Source: JBMYXZ01 sp049608925
GTDB lineage: Bacteria; Pseudomonadota; Alphaproteobacteria; JAGOMX01
Direction of reading: 5' to 3'
Assembly (NCBI GenBank): GCA_049608925.1
Contig: JBMYXZ010000034.1
Span: 1-13,315 of the forward strand
Length of the DNA stretch: 13,315 nucleotides
The notes under the pieces were generated by a model. It worked only from the letters and a program-made list of their open reading frames with translations. It searched no databases and was not told the DNA's origin. This document shows positions 1-7,338 of this stretch, in pieces; position 1 is the stretch's first letter, and each line of letters begins with the position of its first letter. Made by a program: the position numbers and the translations under genes.

Positions 1-33
1 AACTAATGCCTGTTGCCCGTAGTTTTTGAGGCA

Positions 34-84
34 TTATGACAATAAAAACAATAAAGACCATGATGAGAATAAGCGGAACATCAC
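34..84 (-). other. Possible leader-type mini-ORF with strong ribosome binding site
   Basis: On the minus strand an AGGAGG sequence (about 93-98) lies 8 bases before a GTG at 84 and 11 bases before an ATG at 81. The frame opened there encodes about 16 hydrophobic residues and stops at 34-36. The hydrophobic stretch could be a leader peptide, or the signal-peptide start of a gene that decayed by frameshift and continues to the left. An imperfectly spaced inverted repeat (AATGCCT at 5-11, AGGCATT at 29-35) follows it. The ribosome binding site is plainly visible, but nothing shows that the peptide is made, and the left edge cuts off the context. Confidence 0.2.
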
Positions 85-106
85 TATAAAAGCCTCCTTT
101 TAGACA

Positions 107-151
107 TATGCATTAAACGAAATAAAGCTTAACAAGGGGTTAATATGCATA
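107..151. repeat. Imperfect inverted repeat upstream of sodB
   Basis: TATGCATTAA (107-116) and TTAATATGCATA (140-151) are near-complementary arms; the second carries two extra bases. They flank and partly overlap the predicted -35 region of sodB, which is where an operator would lie. Such AT-rich repeats also arise by chance, and no regulator is identifiable from the bases. Confidence 0.25.
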
Positions 152-157
152 AATAAT
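129..157 (+). promoter_or_regulatory. Predicted sigma-70-type promoter of sodB
   Basis: TTAACA (129-134, five of six matches to TTGACA) is followed after exactly 17 bases by AATAAT (152-157, five of six matches to TATAAT). Transcription would begin near 164 and give a leader of about 65 bases before the sodB start. No other promoter in the window fits the consensus as well. This is consensus matching only. Confidence 0.45.
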
Positions 158-228
158 TTAAGTCTTTATTTCCGAAAAAAAAATCGTTATCGATAGAAGA
201 GATTAAAATTCGTAATCAGGAGCCATAA

Positions 229-834
229 ATGTCCTTTAAACTTCCAGATCTTCCCTATGATATGTCAGCGTTGGAGCCTCATATATCCGCTCGCACGTTA
301 GAGTTCCACTATGGCAAGCACCACCAGACATATGTAAATAATTTGAATAACCTTACAAAAGATACGCCTATGGCCGATATGTCGCTCGAGGAAATTATTC
401 AGCAAACTGCAGGAGATTCTTCAAAAGCTGGCATATTTAATAATGCTGCTCAGGCATGGAATCATACATTTTATTGGAACAGCTTAACGCCTAATGGCGG
501 TGGCCAGCCAACCGGACCTTTGATGGATAAAATTAATCAAGCCTTTGGCAGTTTTGACGCTTTTAAGGAGCAATTCAGCCAAGCTGCTGTAACACAATTT
601 GGCAGCGGTTGGGCATGGTTAGTTTCAGATAATGGAGCGTTGAAAATTGAAAAAACTCCAAATGCTGAGCTTCCACTGACCAAAGGGCAAACACCCCTGC
701 TTACAGTTGATGTGTGGGAGCACGCATATTATTTGGATTATCAAAATCGCCGCCCGGACTATGTTAAGGATGCGATTGATAGTTTGCTTAACTGGGAATT
801 TGCTGCGCAAAACTTGCAAGCACGCGCAGCTTAA
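229..834 (+). CDS. sodB: Superoxide dismutase, Fe type
   Basis: Cytosolic enzyme that dismutates superoxide to oxygen and hydrogen peroxide. The 201-residue protein has full family length. The metal ligands are visible as H27 (in FHYGKHH), H79 (in NHTFYW), D161 and H165 (in DVWEHAYY). The AAQ-x-WNHTFYW context places the second-sphere glutamine at Q75 in the N-terminal half, which is the Fe-SOD signature; Mn enzymes usually have Gly there and a Gln further on. The start is set by AGGAG at 218-222, six bases before the ATG. The gene is monocistronic: it has its own predicted promoter and ends at an intrinsic terminator, converging with a minus-strand lipoprotein gene. The hydrogen peroxide it makes could be removed by the AhpC encoded further along. 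Confidence 0.97.
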   Translation: MSFKLPDLPYDMSALEPHISARTLEFHYGKHHQTYVNNLNNLTKDTPMADMSLEEIIQQTAGDSSKAGIFNNAAQAWNHTFYWNSLTPNGGGQPTGPLMDKINQAFGSFDAFKEQFSQAAVTQFGSGWAWLVSDNGALKIEKTPNAELPLTKGQTPLLTVDVWEHAYYLDYQNRRPDYVKDAIDSLLNWEFAAQNLQARAA

Positions 835-852
835 AAACACTCTATACGATTG

Positions 853-880
853 TGCCCCGTGGTATTCTACGGGGCATTTT
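853..880 (+). terminator. Intrinsic terminator of sodB
   Basis: TGCCCCGT (853-860) pairs perfectly with ACGGGGCA (869-876) around an eight-base loop and is followed by TTTT (877-880). It starts 19 bases after the sodB stop. The T-run is short, and there is no good T-run on the other side, so it serves mainly the plus strand, though the stem may also stall transcripts from the convergent lipoprotein gene. Confidence 0.8.
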
Positions 881-881
881 C

Positions 882-1343
882 TTACTTACCTTCGGCTTTT
901 TCCATACCAACAACTAATCTTCCACCTTGTGGCACAGTTATCTGACATGTGTGCGCAAGGTCTAGTCCCTCTTTCCTTTGATCTGGATCAAAAGTGAAGC
1001 GTACCGGGAAGGAGTGCTTACCGATAATATGGTTTCCAGCATCAACCACGGCAATCATATATGTGCCCTCGATTTTCTGCGGGGCATCATTTGCGCGGCG
1101 GATAGCCGTCATAGTTGGAAAAGCTCCGAACGTGCATGTGCTGCCTTCAAAGCTGCATCGCGGATCAATACCATCAATTTCAATTGACGCCAGCCGGCGC
1201 TGACCATCTTTTGAGTGGACATGAATTTTAGACAGCTCGCCGACAACGGTTGCCTTGGGGCAGTGTTGATTTAATTCTTCTTTCTTGGGGCCAGAGCAAC
1301 CAGCAAGGGCGAAACAAGAAAGAGCTAAAGCTAATTTTTTCAT
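882..1343 (-). CDS. Small lipoprotein, alphaproteobacterial family of unknown function
   Basis: The 153-residue protein begins with a short lysine-containing signal peptide and an LAGC lipobox (residues 13-16), so C16 is the predicted lipidation site and the protein should be anchored in a membrane facing the periplasm. The ATG at 1343 is preferred over in-frame starts further upstream because AAGGAAA lies just before it and the signal peptide then begins correctly; the longer version would overlap the CDGSH gene. The mature part begins with a CP-x-A-x-V segment and includes two further cysteines around GSTC and an AVVD-x-x-x-x-I-x-x-K strand. I recall this pattern from alphaproteobacterial lipoproteins of unknown function. 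It lies 10 bases after the CDGSH gene, so the two are probably co-transcribed. No function can be assigned. Confidence 0.85.
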   Translation of the reverse strand: MKKLALALSCFALAGCSGPKKEELNQHCPKATVVGELSKIHVHSKDGQRRLASIEIDGIDPRCSFEGSTCTFGAFPTMTAIRRANDAPQKIEGTYMIAVVDAGNHIIGKHSFPVRFTFDPDQRKEGLDLAHTCQITVPQGGRLVVGMEKAEGK

Positions 1344-1353
1344 CGTGGTTTCC

Positions 1354-1602
1354 TTAAATTGCAGAATGACTACCATCACAAAATGGCGGATTTTTTGTAT
1401 CTTTACACCCGCAAAGATACATTGTACCTGTTTGTTCGGCATAAAATGGAACACATTTCATCCCGGTGCCTTTGTGGGCTCCATCGCACATGGGTTGAAT
1501 TTTTGACAGACCACAACTGCACCAAAAGTAGCGCTCTCCCTTGGTTACTTCGACGGTATAGGGGCCATCTTGCGCGCAAACTTTTTTAAATTCATCTGAC
1601 AT
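1354..1602 (-). CDS. Double CDGSH iron-sulfur domain protein
   Basis: The 82-residue protein consists almost entirely of two CDGSH-type modules. The first supplies C28, C30, C39 and H43 (ending CDGAH); the second supplies C64, C66, C75 and H79 (ending CDGSH). Each set is the 3-Cys/1-His arrangement that binds a redox-active, labile [2Fe-2S] cluster in the mitoNEET family. Two modules in one short chain resemble mitochondrial CISD3/MiNT and bacterial tandem forms. There is no membrane segment, so it is probably soluble and cytosolic, with a likely role in electron or cluster transfer that cannot be specified. The start has AGGA about seven bases upstream. It is first in a two-gene minus-strand unit with the lipoprotein and is divergent from rnhA across 63 bases. 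Confidence 0.92.
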   Translation of the reverse strand: MSDEFKKVCAQDGPYTVEVTKGERYFWCSCGLSKIQPMCDGAHKGTGMKCVPFYAEQTGTMYLCGCKDTKNPPFCDGSHSAI

Positions 1603-1665
1603 CTTACATCCTGGTCTTAGAAGGTTTATAAATTAAAGTATTGCAAAATCATAAAGGGTCGCTAT
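1603..1665. promoter_or_regulatory. Divergent intergenic region between CDGSH gene and rnhA
   Basis: This AT-rich gap of 63 bases must carry promoters in both directions unless one unit has an internal start. TTTATAAA (1625-1632) is self-complementary and could act as a -10 element either way, but I see no convincing -35 at proper spacing on either strand. AAAGGG at 1653-1658 is the ribosome binding site of rnhA. Confidence 0.35.
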
Positions 1666-2142
1666 ATGAATGACAATATGAAAGTCGTCGATATATATAC
1701 AGATGGGTCCTGCAAAGGCAACCCTGGCCCAGGTGGATGGGCTGCTATCCTGCGGTACGGTGATACAGAGAAAGAGATCTCTGGCGGAGAAATCCAGACC
1801 ACAAACAACCGTATGGAGATGATGGCCGCTATCCAAGGACTAGAAATGCTTACCGAGCCGGTCAGCGTTCGTATCCATACGGACAGCCAATACCTGAAAA
1901 ATGGTATGACGCAATGGATAGAAGGTTGGAAGCGCAAAGGTTGGAAGACAGCTGATAGAAAGCCTGTCAAGAACGTCGACTTGTGGCAACATTTAGACCA
2001 GTTGTGCTCTAATCTTGATGTCGAATGGCATTGGGTAAAGGGCCATTCTGGACACCCAGAAAACGAGCGTGTTGATATGCTGGCACGCCAAGCAATTGTC
2101 GCAGTGATGATTGAAGATGAAACACAGCAGTTGGCCGAGTAG
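1666..2142 (+). CDS. rnhA: Ribonuclease HI
   Basis: Cytosolic endonuclease that cuts the RNA strand of RNA-DNA hybrids, removing R-loops and Okazaki primers. The 158-residue length matches bacterial RNase HI. The catalytic acid set is complete: D13 in YTDGSC, E51 in NNRMEM, D73 in HTDSQY and D137 in ERVDMLA, with the catalytic-loop H127 in VKGHSGH. These are E. coli positions 10, 48, 70, 134 and 124 shifted by three. The basic handle is visible as WKRKGWKTADRKPVKN (88-103). The start at 1666 has AAAGGG seven bases upstream; an ATG four codons later is a possible alternative. It is followed after 11 bases by rbfA, an unusual partner, since infB normally occupies this place. Confidence 0.96.
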   Translation: MNDNMKVVDIYTDGSCKGNPGPGGWAAILRYGDTEKEISGGEIQTTNNRMEMMAAIQGLEMLTEPVSVRIHTDSQYLKNGMTQWIEGWKRKGWKTADRKPVKNVDLWQHLDQLCSNLDVEWHWVKGHSGHPENERVDMLARQAIVAVMIEDETQQLAE

Positions 2143-2153
2143 GATTTAGGAAA

Positions 2154-2543
2154 ATGAGTACACAATCGAAACATTCTAAGCGATTCCCAGGAGCTGAGCT
2201 CTCCATCCGTCAAAAACGCGTCGGGGAAGAAGTGCGCTTTGAGCTGTCAAATTACCTAAGCCGTGGAGATACAGCGCTTGAGGGTATAGATGGTGTCCCC
2301 ATTACCGTATCCGAAGTTCGCATGAGCGCTGATCTGAAACACGCTTTTGCTTATGTAATGCCTTTAGGTGGGCAAAACATGGAGGAAGTTGTCACGGCCC
2401 TTAACGAGTGGAAGTCTCATATCCGCACAGAAGTCATGCGCAAGATTCATCTTAAGTTTGCTCCGCAATTATATTTCCAGCCAGATTTGACATACGATCA
2501 TATGGATCAAGTAACAGAAAATCTTGCTTCTCCTTCTTACTAA
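2154..2543 (+). CDS. rbfA: 30S ribosome-binding factor A
   Basis: Small assembly factor that binds immature 30S subunits and assists maturation of the 16S rRNA 5' end, important in the cold. The 129-residue protein carries the family's opening R-Q-x-R-V-x-E-x-(V/L)-R segment (about residues 19-29) and a DLKHAFAYV strand. The rest fits the single KH-like fold, including the late FAPQLYFQPD segment typical of RbfA. The start has TTAGGA shortly upstream. The stop overlaps the truB start by one base (TAATG at 2541-2545), indicating translational coupling. Confidence 0.94.
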   Translation: MSTQSKHSKRFPGAELSIRQKRVGEEVRFELSNYLSRGDTALEGIDGVPITVSEVRMSADLKHAFAYVMPLGGQNMEEVVTALNEWKSHIRTEVMRKIHLKFAPQLYFQPDLTYDHMDQVTENLASPSY

Positions 2544-3424
2544 TGCACGGCTGGGTCTATATCAATAAGCCTTTAGGGATGACCTCTAACCAGGTTGTTG
2601 GCAAGCTGCGCCATGTTTTAGGGCGCAAGCAAAAGGTCGGCCATGGAGGAACACTGGATCCACTGGCGACTGGCGTATTACCCATTGCTATCGGCGAAGG
2701 GACCAAAGTCGTTCAATTCATTATGGATCAAACCAAGGCCTATTGTTTCAAGATAGGATGGGGAGAAGAACGTACCACGGATGACCTGGAAGGCGAGGTA
2801 ACCAAATCAGGCGGAATCGTGCCCATTATAGCCGATATTCAAGAATCTCTTGCACAATTCACTGGGGAAATCGAACAGATTCCGCCAGCTTATTCTGCCC
2901 TAAAAGTTGATGGTAAGCGGGCTTACAGCATGGCGCGCGCTGGGGAAGAAGTGGTCTTAAAGCCCAGGAAAGTCACGATTGAATCCCTGGAATATGATGA
3001 AAATACTGATACGTTTCATGTGGTTTGCAGCAAAGGCACGTATGTCCGCAGCTTAGCCCGAGATATTGCACGCAGTTTAGGGACTTATGGCCATGTGACC
3101 TTGCTTCAGCGAACCCGTGTGGGGAAAATATCGCTTGATGATACGATTTCTCTGGAAAAGGTTGCAGAATTAGGGCATAACATAGCCAGTGGTGGATATC
3201 TATATCCCATTGGGAATGTGCTGGACGACATCTTGGCCTTCCCGGTAAATGATGAAATTGGATGTCGTATTCTAAAAGGACAGCGGGTTCCTTGCGATAT
3301 ACAGCAAGATGATCAAGAGCTGGTGCTTCTACATACGATAGCTGATGACATTCCTTTGGCTCTTTGCGAGCTGAAAGGTGGGGTATTGCATCCAAAACGG
3401 GTATTTAACATAAAATCATATTAA
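2543..3424 (+). CDS. truB: tRNA pseudouridine(55) synthase
   Basis: Makes pseudouridine 55 in the T-loop of tRNAs. The 293-residue protein has normal family length. The N-terminal KP-x-G-x-TS motif (9-15) and the catalytic motif GGTLDPLATGVL, with nucleophile D39, are intact, as are the later PPAYSALKVDGKRAY and the CSKGTYVRSLARD motif of the substrate-binding core. A C-terminal portion of about 60 residues has the size of a PUA-like domain. The ATG overlaps the rbfA stop and has no independent strong ribosome binding site, consistent with coupled translation. rpsO follows after 11 bases. Confidence 0.96.
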   Translation: MHGWVYINKPLGMTSNQVVGKLRHVLGRKQKVGHGGTLDPLATGVLPIAIGEGTKVVQFIMDQTKAYCFKIGWGEERTTDDLEGEVTKSGGIVPIIADIQESLAQFTGEIEQIPPAYSALKVDGKRAYSMARAGEEVVLKPRKVTIESLEYDENTDTFHVVCSKGTYVRSLARDIARSLGTYGHVTLLQRTRVGKISLDDTISLEKVAELGHNIASGGYLYPIGNVLDDILAFPVNDEIGCRILKGQRVPCDIQQDDQELVLLHTIADDIPLALCELKGGVLHPKRVFNIKSY

Positions 3425-3435
3425 GGATTAAGACG

Positions 3436-3717
3436 ATGTCGATATCAGCAGAACGTAAATTAGAAGTCATTAAGCAATATGCAATTAATGATGGTGATAC
3501 AGGTTCCCCTGAGGTTCAGATTGCAATTCTGACCGAGCGTATTGTGAACCTGACAGAGCACATGAAAGAGCATAAGAAAGACTTTCACTCACGTCGCGGC
3601 TTGTTAATTATGGTGAGCCAGCGCAGGAAGTTGTTGGGATATCTTAAGAAGAAGGATTTCCCACGGTATGACAAGATTATGACCAGCTTGGGTATTCGCC
3701 GTAAAAAAGATGATTGA
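3436..3717 (+). CDS. rpsO: 30S ribosomal protein S15
   Basis: Primary 16S rRNA-binding protein of the small-subunit platform. The conserved core is complete: DTGSPEVQ near residue 21, the EHKKDFHSRRGLL helix junction and SQRRKLLGYLKKKD. At 93 residues it is slightly longer than the 89 typical of enterobacteria because of a charged KKDD tail after the usual IRR end. AGGATTAAG lies just before the start. It sits between truB and pnp in the order conserved across proteobacteria. Confidence 0.97.
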   Translation: MSISAERKLEVIKQYAINDGDTGSPEVQIAILTERIVNLTEHMKEHKKDFHSRRGLLIMVSQRRKLLGYLKKKDFPRYDKIMTSLGIRRKKDD

Positions 3718-3725
3718 TCAAAGTG

Positions 3726-3748
3726 TTGGGGGCTCTTATGGCCCCCAA
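3726..3748 (+). promoter_or_regulatory. rpsO-pnp intergenic hairpin without a T-tract
   Basis: TTGGGGGC (3726-3733) pairs perfectly with GCCCCCAA (3741-3748) around a seven-base loop. No T-run follows, so it is not a standard intrinsic terminator. In E. coli the rpsO-pnp gap carries structures used for terminating rpsO mRNA and for RNase III/PNPase autocontrol of pnp. By position, this stem is a candidate for mRNA processing, 3'-end protection of the rpsO message, or attenuation. The role is inferred; the stem itself is plain. Confidence 0.65.
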
Positions 3749-3770
3749 ACTGTAATATAGGTACGAAAAA

Positions 3771-5894
3771 ATGTTTAAAGTATATAAGAAAGAATTAAAT
3801 TGGGGCGGGCGCCCACTGATCCTGGAGACAGGTCGCATTGCTCGCCAGGCCGAGGGAGCCGTCATGGTCACATATGGTGAGACGGTAGTATTATGCGCGG
3901 TGACGGCAGCTAGAGAAGCGCCAAATGTCGACTTTTTCCCTCTTACCGTTCACTATCAAGAAAAAATGTATGCAGCAGGACGCATTCCTGGTGGATTCTT
4001 CAAGCGTGAAGGTAAGGCTACTGAGAAAGAGACGCTGACGTCTCGCCTTATTGACCGCCCAATTCGTCCATTGTTTGCTGATGAATTCCGTAATGAGGTT
4101 CAAATCGTTTGTACGACAATGAGCCACGATCTGGAGAATAACCCTGATATTCCAGCGCTTATCGGCGCATCTGCGGCACTTGCTATTGCTGGCTTGCCAT
4201 TCCAGGGCCCACTGGGTGCTGCGCGTGTGGCTTTCAAGGATGGTGATTACATCCTAAACCCAACCTATGAGCAGATGACTGAAACAGATTTGGACTTAAT
4301 CGTTGCTGGTACTAAAGATGCCGTGATGATGGTTGAATCAGAAGCAAAAGAGCTGTCTGAGGAAGAAATGTTGGGCGCTGTGATGTTTGGTCACAAGGAA
4401 TTTCAGCCAGTTATCGATGCAATTATCGAGTTGGCAGCAGAAGCTGGTAAAACACCTTGGGAGGCGCCTCAGCCAGACCCCGCTAAGCAAGCTTTTTACG
4501 AAAAACTGCAAAGTGGCTATGAGCAAGAAGTGCGTCACGCATATGCGCTTCAGGACAAGACAGAGCGTCGCACACGCTTAGCTGAAATTAAAACTTCTGC
4601 CGCTGACGTGCTGTTGACTGAAGAAGACAACGATGAAAAAGCATTCGGTGCAGCCTTTAAAAAGCTGGAAAGCGATATTGTTCGTGGCGATATCTTGAAG
4701 ACTGGCAAGCGAATTGATGGACGTGATACACGCACTGTGCGCCCAATTGATTGCGAAGTTGGCATTCTTCCTCGCGTGCATGGAAGTGCATTATTTACCC
4801 GCGGTGAAACGCAGGCAATGGTTGTAACAACCTTGGGTACAGGCCAGGATGAACAGATCATTGATGCAACTGAAGGTGAATCAAGAGAACACTTTATGCT
4901 GCATTATAACTTCCCGAACTATTCAGTTGGTGAAGTTGGACGCATGGGCCCTCCAGGACGTCGTGAAATTGGTCACGGTAAACTTGCTTGGCGTGCTCTA
5001 AAGCGCTTGATGCCTACAAAAGAAGAGTTCCCATACACAATCCGTATGGTATCAGAGATTACTGAATCAAATGGCTCTTCTTCAATGGCAACCGTTTGTG
5101 GATCTTCTCTTGCGATGATGGATGCGGGTATTCCGCTGAAGCGTCCAGTTGCAGGTATTGCAATGGGTCTGATTAAAGAAGGCGATGATTTCAGTGTTCT
5201 TTCAGACATTCTAGGTGACGAGGATCACTTGGGCGATATGGACTTTAAGGTTGCTGGAACTGACGAAGGTGTTACATCTTTGCAGATGGACATCAAGGTT
5301 GCTGGTATTACGCAAGAGATCATGGATGTGGCACTTAGCCAAGCTAAGGACGCCCGTTTGCATATCCTTGGCGAGATGAATAAAGCCTTGGGCGAAACCC
5401 GCGATGGTCTTCGTGACAGCGCACCGCGCATGGAAACGGTTTCTGTGCCTAAGGACCGCATTGGTGAAATCATCGGCCCAGGTGGTAAGATGATTCGCGA
5501 GATTACTGAAGAATCAGGCGCTCAGATTGATATTGGGGAAGATGGCACCGTGACAATCGCTGCGGTTAACAAGGATTCAATTGATATCGCGCGTAAGCGT
5601 ATCGAAGGTATCGTTGCCGAGCCTGAGATTGGTGTGATCTATCAAGGTAAAGTTGTGAAGATTATGGACTTTGGTGCTTTTGTGAACTTTATGGGCGCAA
5701 AAGACGGCTTGGTTCATATCAGCGAGCTAAGCACAGAACGTGTTAAAAGCGTTGATTCCGTTGTCAACACAGGTGACAGCGTATATGTCAAGCTGATCGG
5801 ACTTGATGGACGCGGTAAGGTTAAACTAAGCATGAAGTGCGTTAACCAAGAAACCGGCGAAGAGATCGTTCAAGCTGAAGAGTCACAACAATAA
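3771..5894 (+). CDS. pnp: Polyribonucleotide nucleotidyltransferase (PNPase)
   Basis: Phosphorolytic 3'-to-5' exoribonuclease central to mRNA turnover; forms a trimer and can join the RNase E degradosome. The 707 residues cover all expected domains: a first RNase PH domain, an all-helical linker, the catalytic second RNase PH domain, a KH domain with the GPGG loop at 569-572, and an S1 domain at about 620-692 starting near VIYQGKVVKIMDFGAFV. The metal-binding aspartates are present in EDHLGDMDF: D485 and D491 match E. coli D486 and D492. The ribosome binding site is weak (TAGG about nine bases upstream), which may reflect control at the hairpin before it. The flavoenzyme gene follows after 18 bases. 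Confidence 0.97.
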   Translation: MFKVYKKELNWGGRPLILETGRIARQAEGAVMVTYGETVVLCAVTAAREAPNVDFFPLTVHYQEKMYAAGRIPGGFFKREGKATEKETLTSRLIDRPIRPLFADEFRNEVQIVCTTMSHDLENNPDIPALIGASAALAIAGLPFQGPLGAARVAFKDGDYILNPTYEQMTETDLDLIVAGTKDAVMMVESEAKELSEEEMLGAVMFGHKEFQPVIDAIIELAAEAGKTPWEAPQPDPAKQAFYEKLQSGYEQEVRHAYALQDKTERRTRLAEIKTSAADVLLTEEDNDEKAFGAAFKKLESDIVRGDILKTGKRIDGRDTRTVRPIDCEVGILPRVHGSALFTRGETQAMVVTTLGTGQDEQIIDATEGESREHFMLHYNFPNYSVGEVGRMGPPGRREIGHGKLAWRALKRLMPTKEEFPYTIRMVSEITESNGSSSMATVCGSSLAMMDAGIPLKRPVAGIAMGLIKEGDDFSVLSDILGDEDHLGDMDFKVAGTDEGVTSLQMDIKVAGITQEIMDVALSQAKDARLHILGEMNKALGETRDGLRDSAPRMETVSVPKDRIGEIIGPGGKMIREITEESGAQIDIGEDGTVTIAAVNKDSIDIARKRIEGIVAEPEIGVIYQGKVVKIMDFGAFVNFMGAKDGLVHISELSTERVKSVDSVVNTGDSVYVKLIGLDGRGKVKLSMKCVNQETGEEIVQAEESQQ

Positions 5895-5912
5895 GGTCTA
5901 GGTGAAAGTAGT

Positions 5913-7310
5913 ATGAAAAACCTGAAGCCCCTAGTATTTGACGGTAAAGAAGTACTGCCTATCGTTGAAGGCGGTAAGGGGATTGCGGTATCTAACGGCG
6001 AAAGTTCCGGTGCGTGGGCGCGTGCCGGCGGAATCGGAACTTTTTCCGCTGTTAATGCTGATGCCCATGATGAAAATGGAAATCTGATCCCAGTTGTCTA
6101 CAACGGCCGTACCCGTGGTGATCGCCATCGCGAGTTGATCGAGTATGCGATTAAGGGAGGGATTACCCAAGCGCGTATTGCCCATGAAATGGCAGGTGGT
6201 CAAGGCCGCATCCACATGAATGTTTTGTGGGAAATGGCAGGCGTTGAGCCCATCCTGCACGGTGTGCTGCAAGGTGCAAAAGGCTTGATCCAAGGTGTGA
6301 CGTGTGGGGCTGGTATGCCTTACCGCATTGCAGAGATTTCTGCACGCTATGGTATCCATTACTTCCCCATTGTCTCATCAGGCCGCGCTTTTCGCGCGTT
6401 GTGGAAGCGGGCATACTCTAAGTTCCCAGAATGGCTAGGCGGGGTCGTGTACGAAGATCCATGGTTGGCTGGTGGTCATAATGGCCTTAGTAACAGCGAA
6501 GATCCTGAAAGCCCAGAAGATCCAATGCCACGCGTTAAGGTATTGCGTGAGGTTCTGAACTCTTTTGGCCTGCATAATACGCCAATCATTATGGCTGGTG
6601 GTGTTTGGCATCTAAAGGATTGGGAAGACTGGATTGATAACCCGGAAATTGGTCCGATTTCCTTCCAGTTCGGAACTAGGCCTTTGTTGACGCAAGAAAG
6701 CCCTATTTCTAATGACTGGAAGCGTCGTTTGCTGACATTAAACCCAGGTGACATTAAGCTGAATAACTTTAGCCCCACAGGATTTTATTCTTCCGCGGTG
6801 AAGAATGATTTCATGCACGAGCTGTCTCAGCGTAATGATCGTCAGGTAGCCTACCAAACCAAGCCTGTAGGGGATCATGATGCGGAAATCGGCATCGGCC
6901 CCCGTAATCGTCTGGTCTATCTAACAGAACACGACAAAGTCCGTGTGCAAGAATGGATACAGGCTGGCTATACCGAGGCGATGCGTACACCTGATTCGAC
7001 CCTGATATTCGTGCAGCCTGAAAAGTCTCGCGAGATCTTAAAAGATCAGATCGATTGCATGGGGTGCTTGTCACAATGCCGCTTTAGCAATTGGTCTCAA
7101 GATGAATCAGGTACAAACGGCAAAAAAGCGGATCCACGGTCGTTTTGTATCCAGAAGACGCTGCAATCAATTAGCCACGAGGGCAAAGTTGAAGATCAGC
7201 TGATGTTTGCCGGGCACGGAGCATACCGATTTGCCCAGGATCCATGGTACAAGGATGGCTTTGTCCCAACTGTTCAGCAGTTGGTCGAGCGCATTCAAAC
7301 CGGTTATTAA
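5913..7310 (+). CDS. NAD(P)H-dependent flavin oxidoreductase, nitronate monooxygenase-like
   Basis: The 465-residue protein resembles the nitropropane dioxygenase / nitronate monooxygenase (FMN-dependent TIM-barrel) superfamily. An early GGKGIAVSNGESSGAWARAG region, a GAGMPYRIAEIS segment and an IIMAGGVW strand match the barrel and phosphate-binding elements expected of these enzymes. It is longer than the classical enzymes of about 320-370 residues. The C-terminal part carries a cysteine set, C382-x2-C385-x3-C389 with C412 further on, which could bind zinc or an iron-sulfur cluster. The true substrate is unknown; family members oxidise nitronates or reduce quinones. AGGTGA precedes the start. 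It lies 18 bases after pnp and 28 before ahpC with no terminator between, so it is probably in the same transcript. Confidence 0.85.
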   Translation: MKNLKPLVFDGKEVLPIVEGGKGIAVSNGESSGAWARAGGIGTFSAVNADAHDENGNLIPVVYNGRTRGDRHRELIEYAIKGGITQARIAHEMAGGQGRIHMNVLWEMAGVEPILHGVLQGAKGLIQGVTCGAGMPYRIAEISARYGIHYFPIVSSGRAFRALWKRAYSKFPEWLGGVVYEDPWLAGGHNGLSNSEDPESPEDPMPRVKVLREVLNSFGLHNTPIIMAGGVWHLKDWEDWIDNPEIGPISFQFGTRPLLTQESPISNDWKRRLLTLNPGDIKLNNFSPTGFYSSAVKNDFMHELSQRNDRQVAYQTKPVGDHDAEIGIGPRNRLVYLTEHDKVRVQEWIQAGYTEAMRTPDSTLIFVQPEKSREILKDQIDCMGCLSQCRFSNWSQDESGTNGKKADPRSFCIQKTLQSISHEGKVEDQLMFAGHGAYRFAQDPWYKDGFVPTVQQLVERIQTGY

Positions 7311-7338
7311 AACCTAACCAAAAAGAAGGAGAGCAGCT

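Noticed and set aside
707..997. Plus-strand 96-codon frame running from within sodB through its terminator
   Set aside because: It starts inside sodB in another frame, crosses the terminator and ends inside the opposite-strand lipoprotein gene.
1344..1454. Longer N-terminus for the minus-strand lipoprotein
   Set aside because: It would overlap the CDGSH gene and bury the signal peptide and lipobox internally; the start at 1343 has its own ribosome binding site.
1662..2213. Minus-strand frame of 183 codons opposite rnhA
   Set aside because: rnhA on the other strand has all its catalytic residues; the antisense product is low-complexity and unlike any family.
3726..3748. rpsO-pnp hairpin as an ordinary terminator
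   Set aside because: No T-run follows on either strand, so it is listed as a regulatory or processing structure instead.
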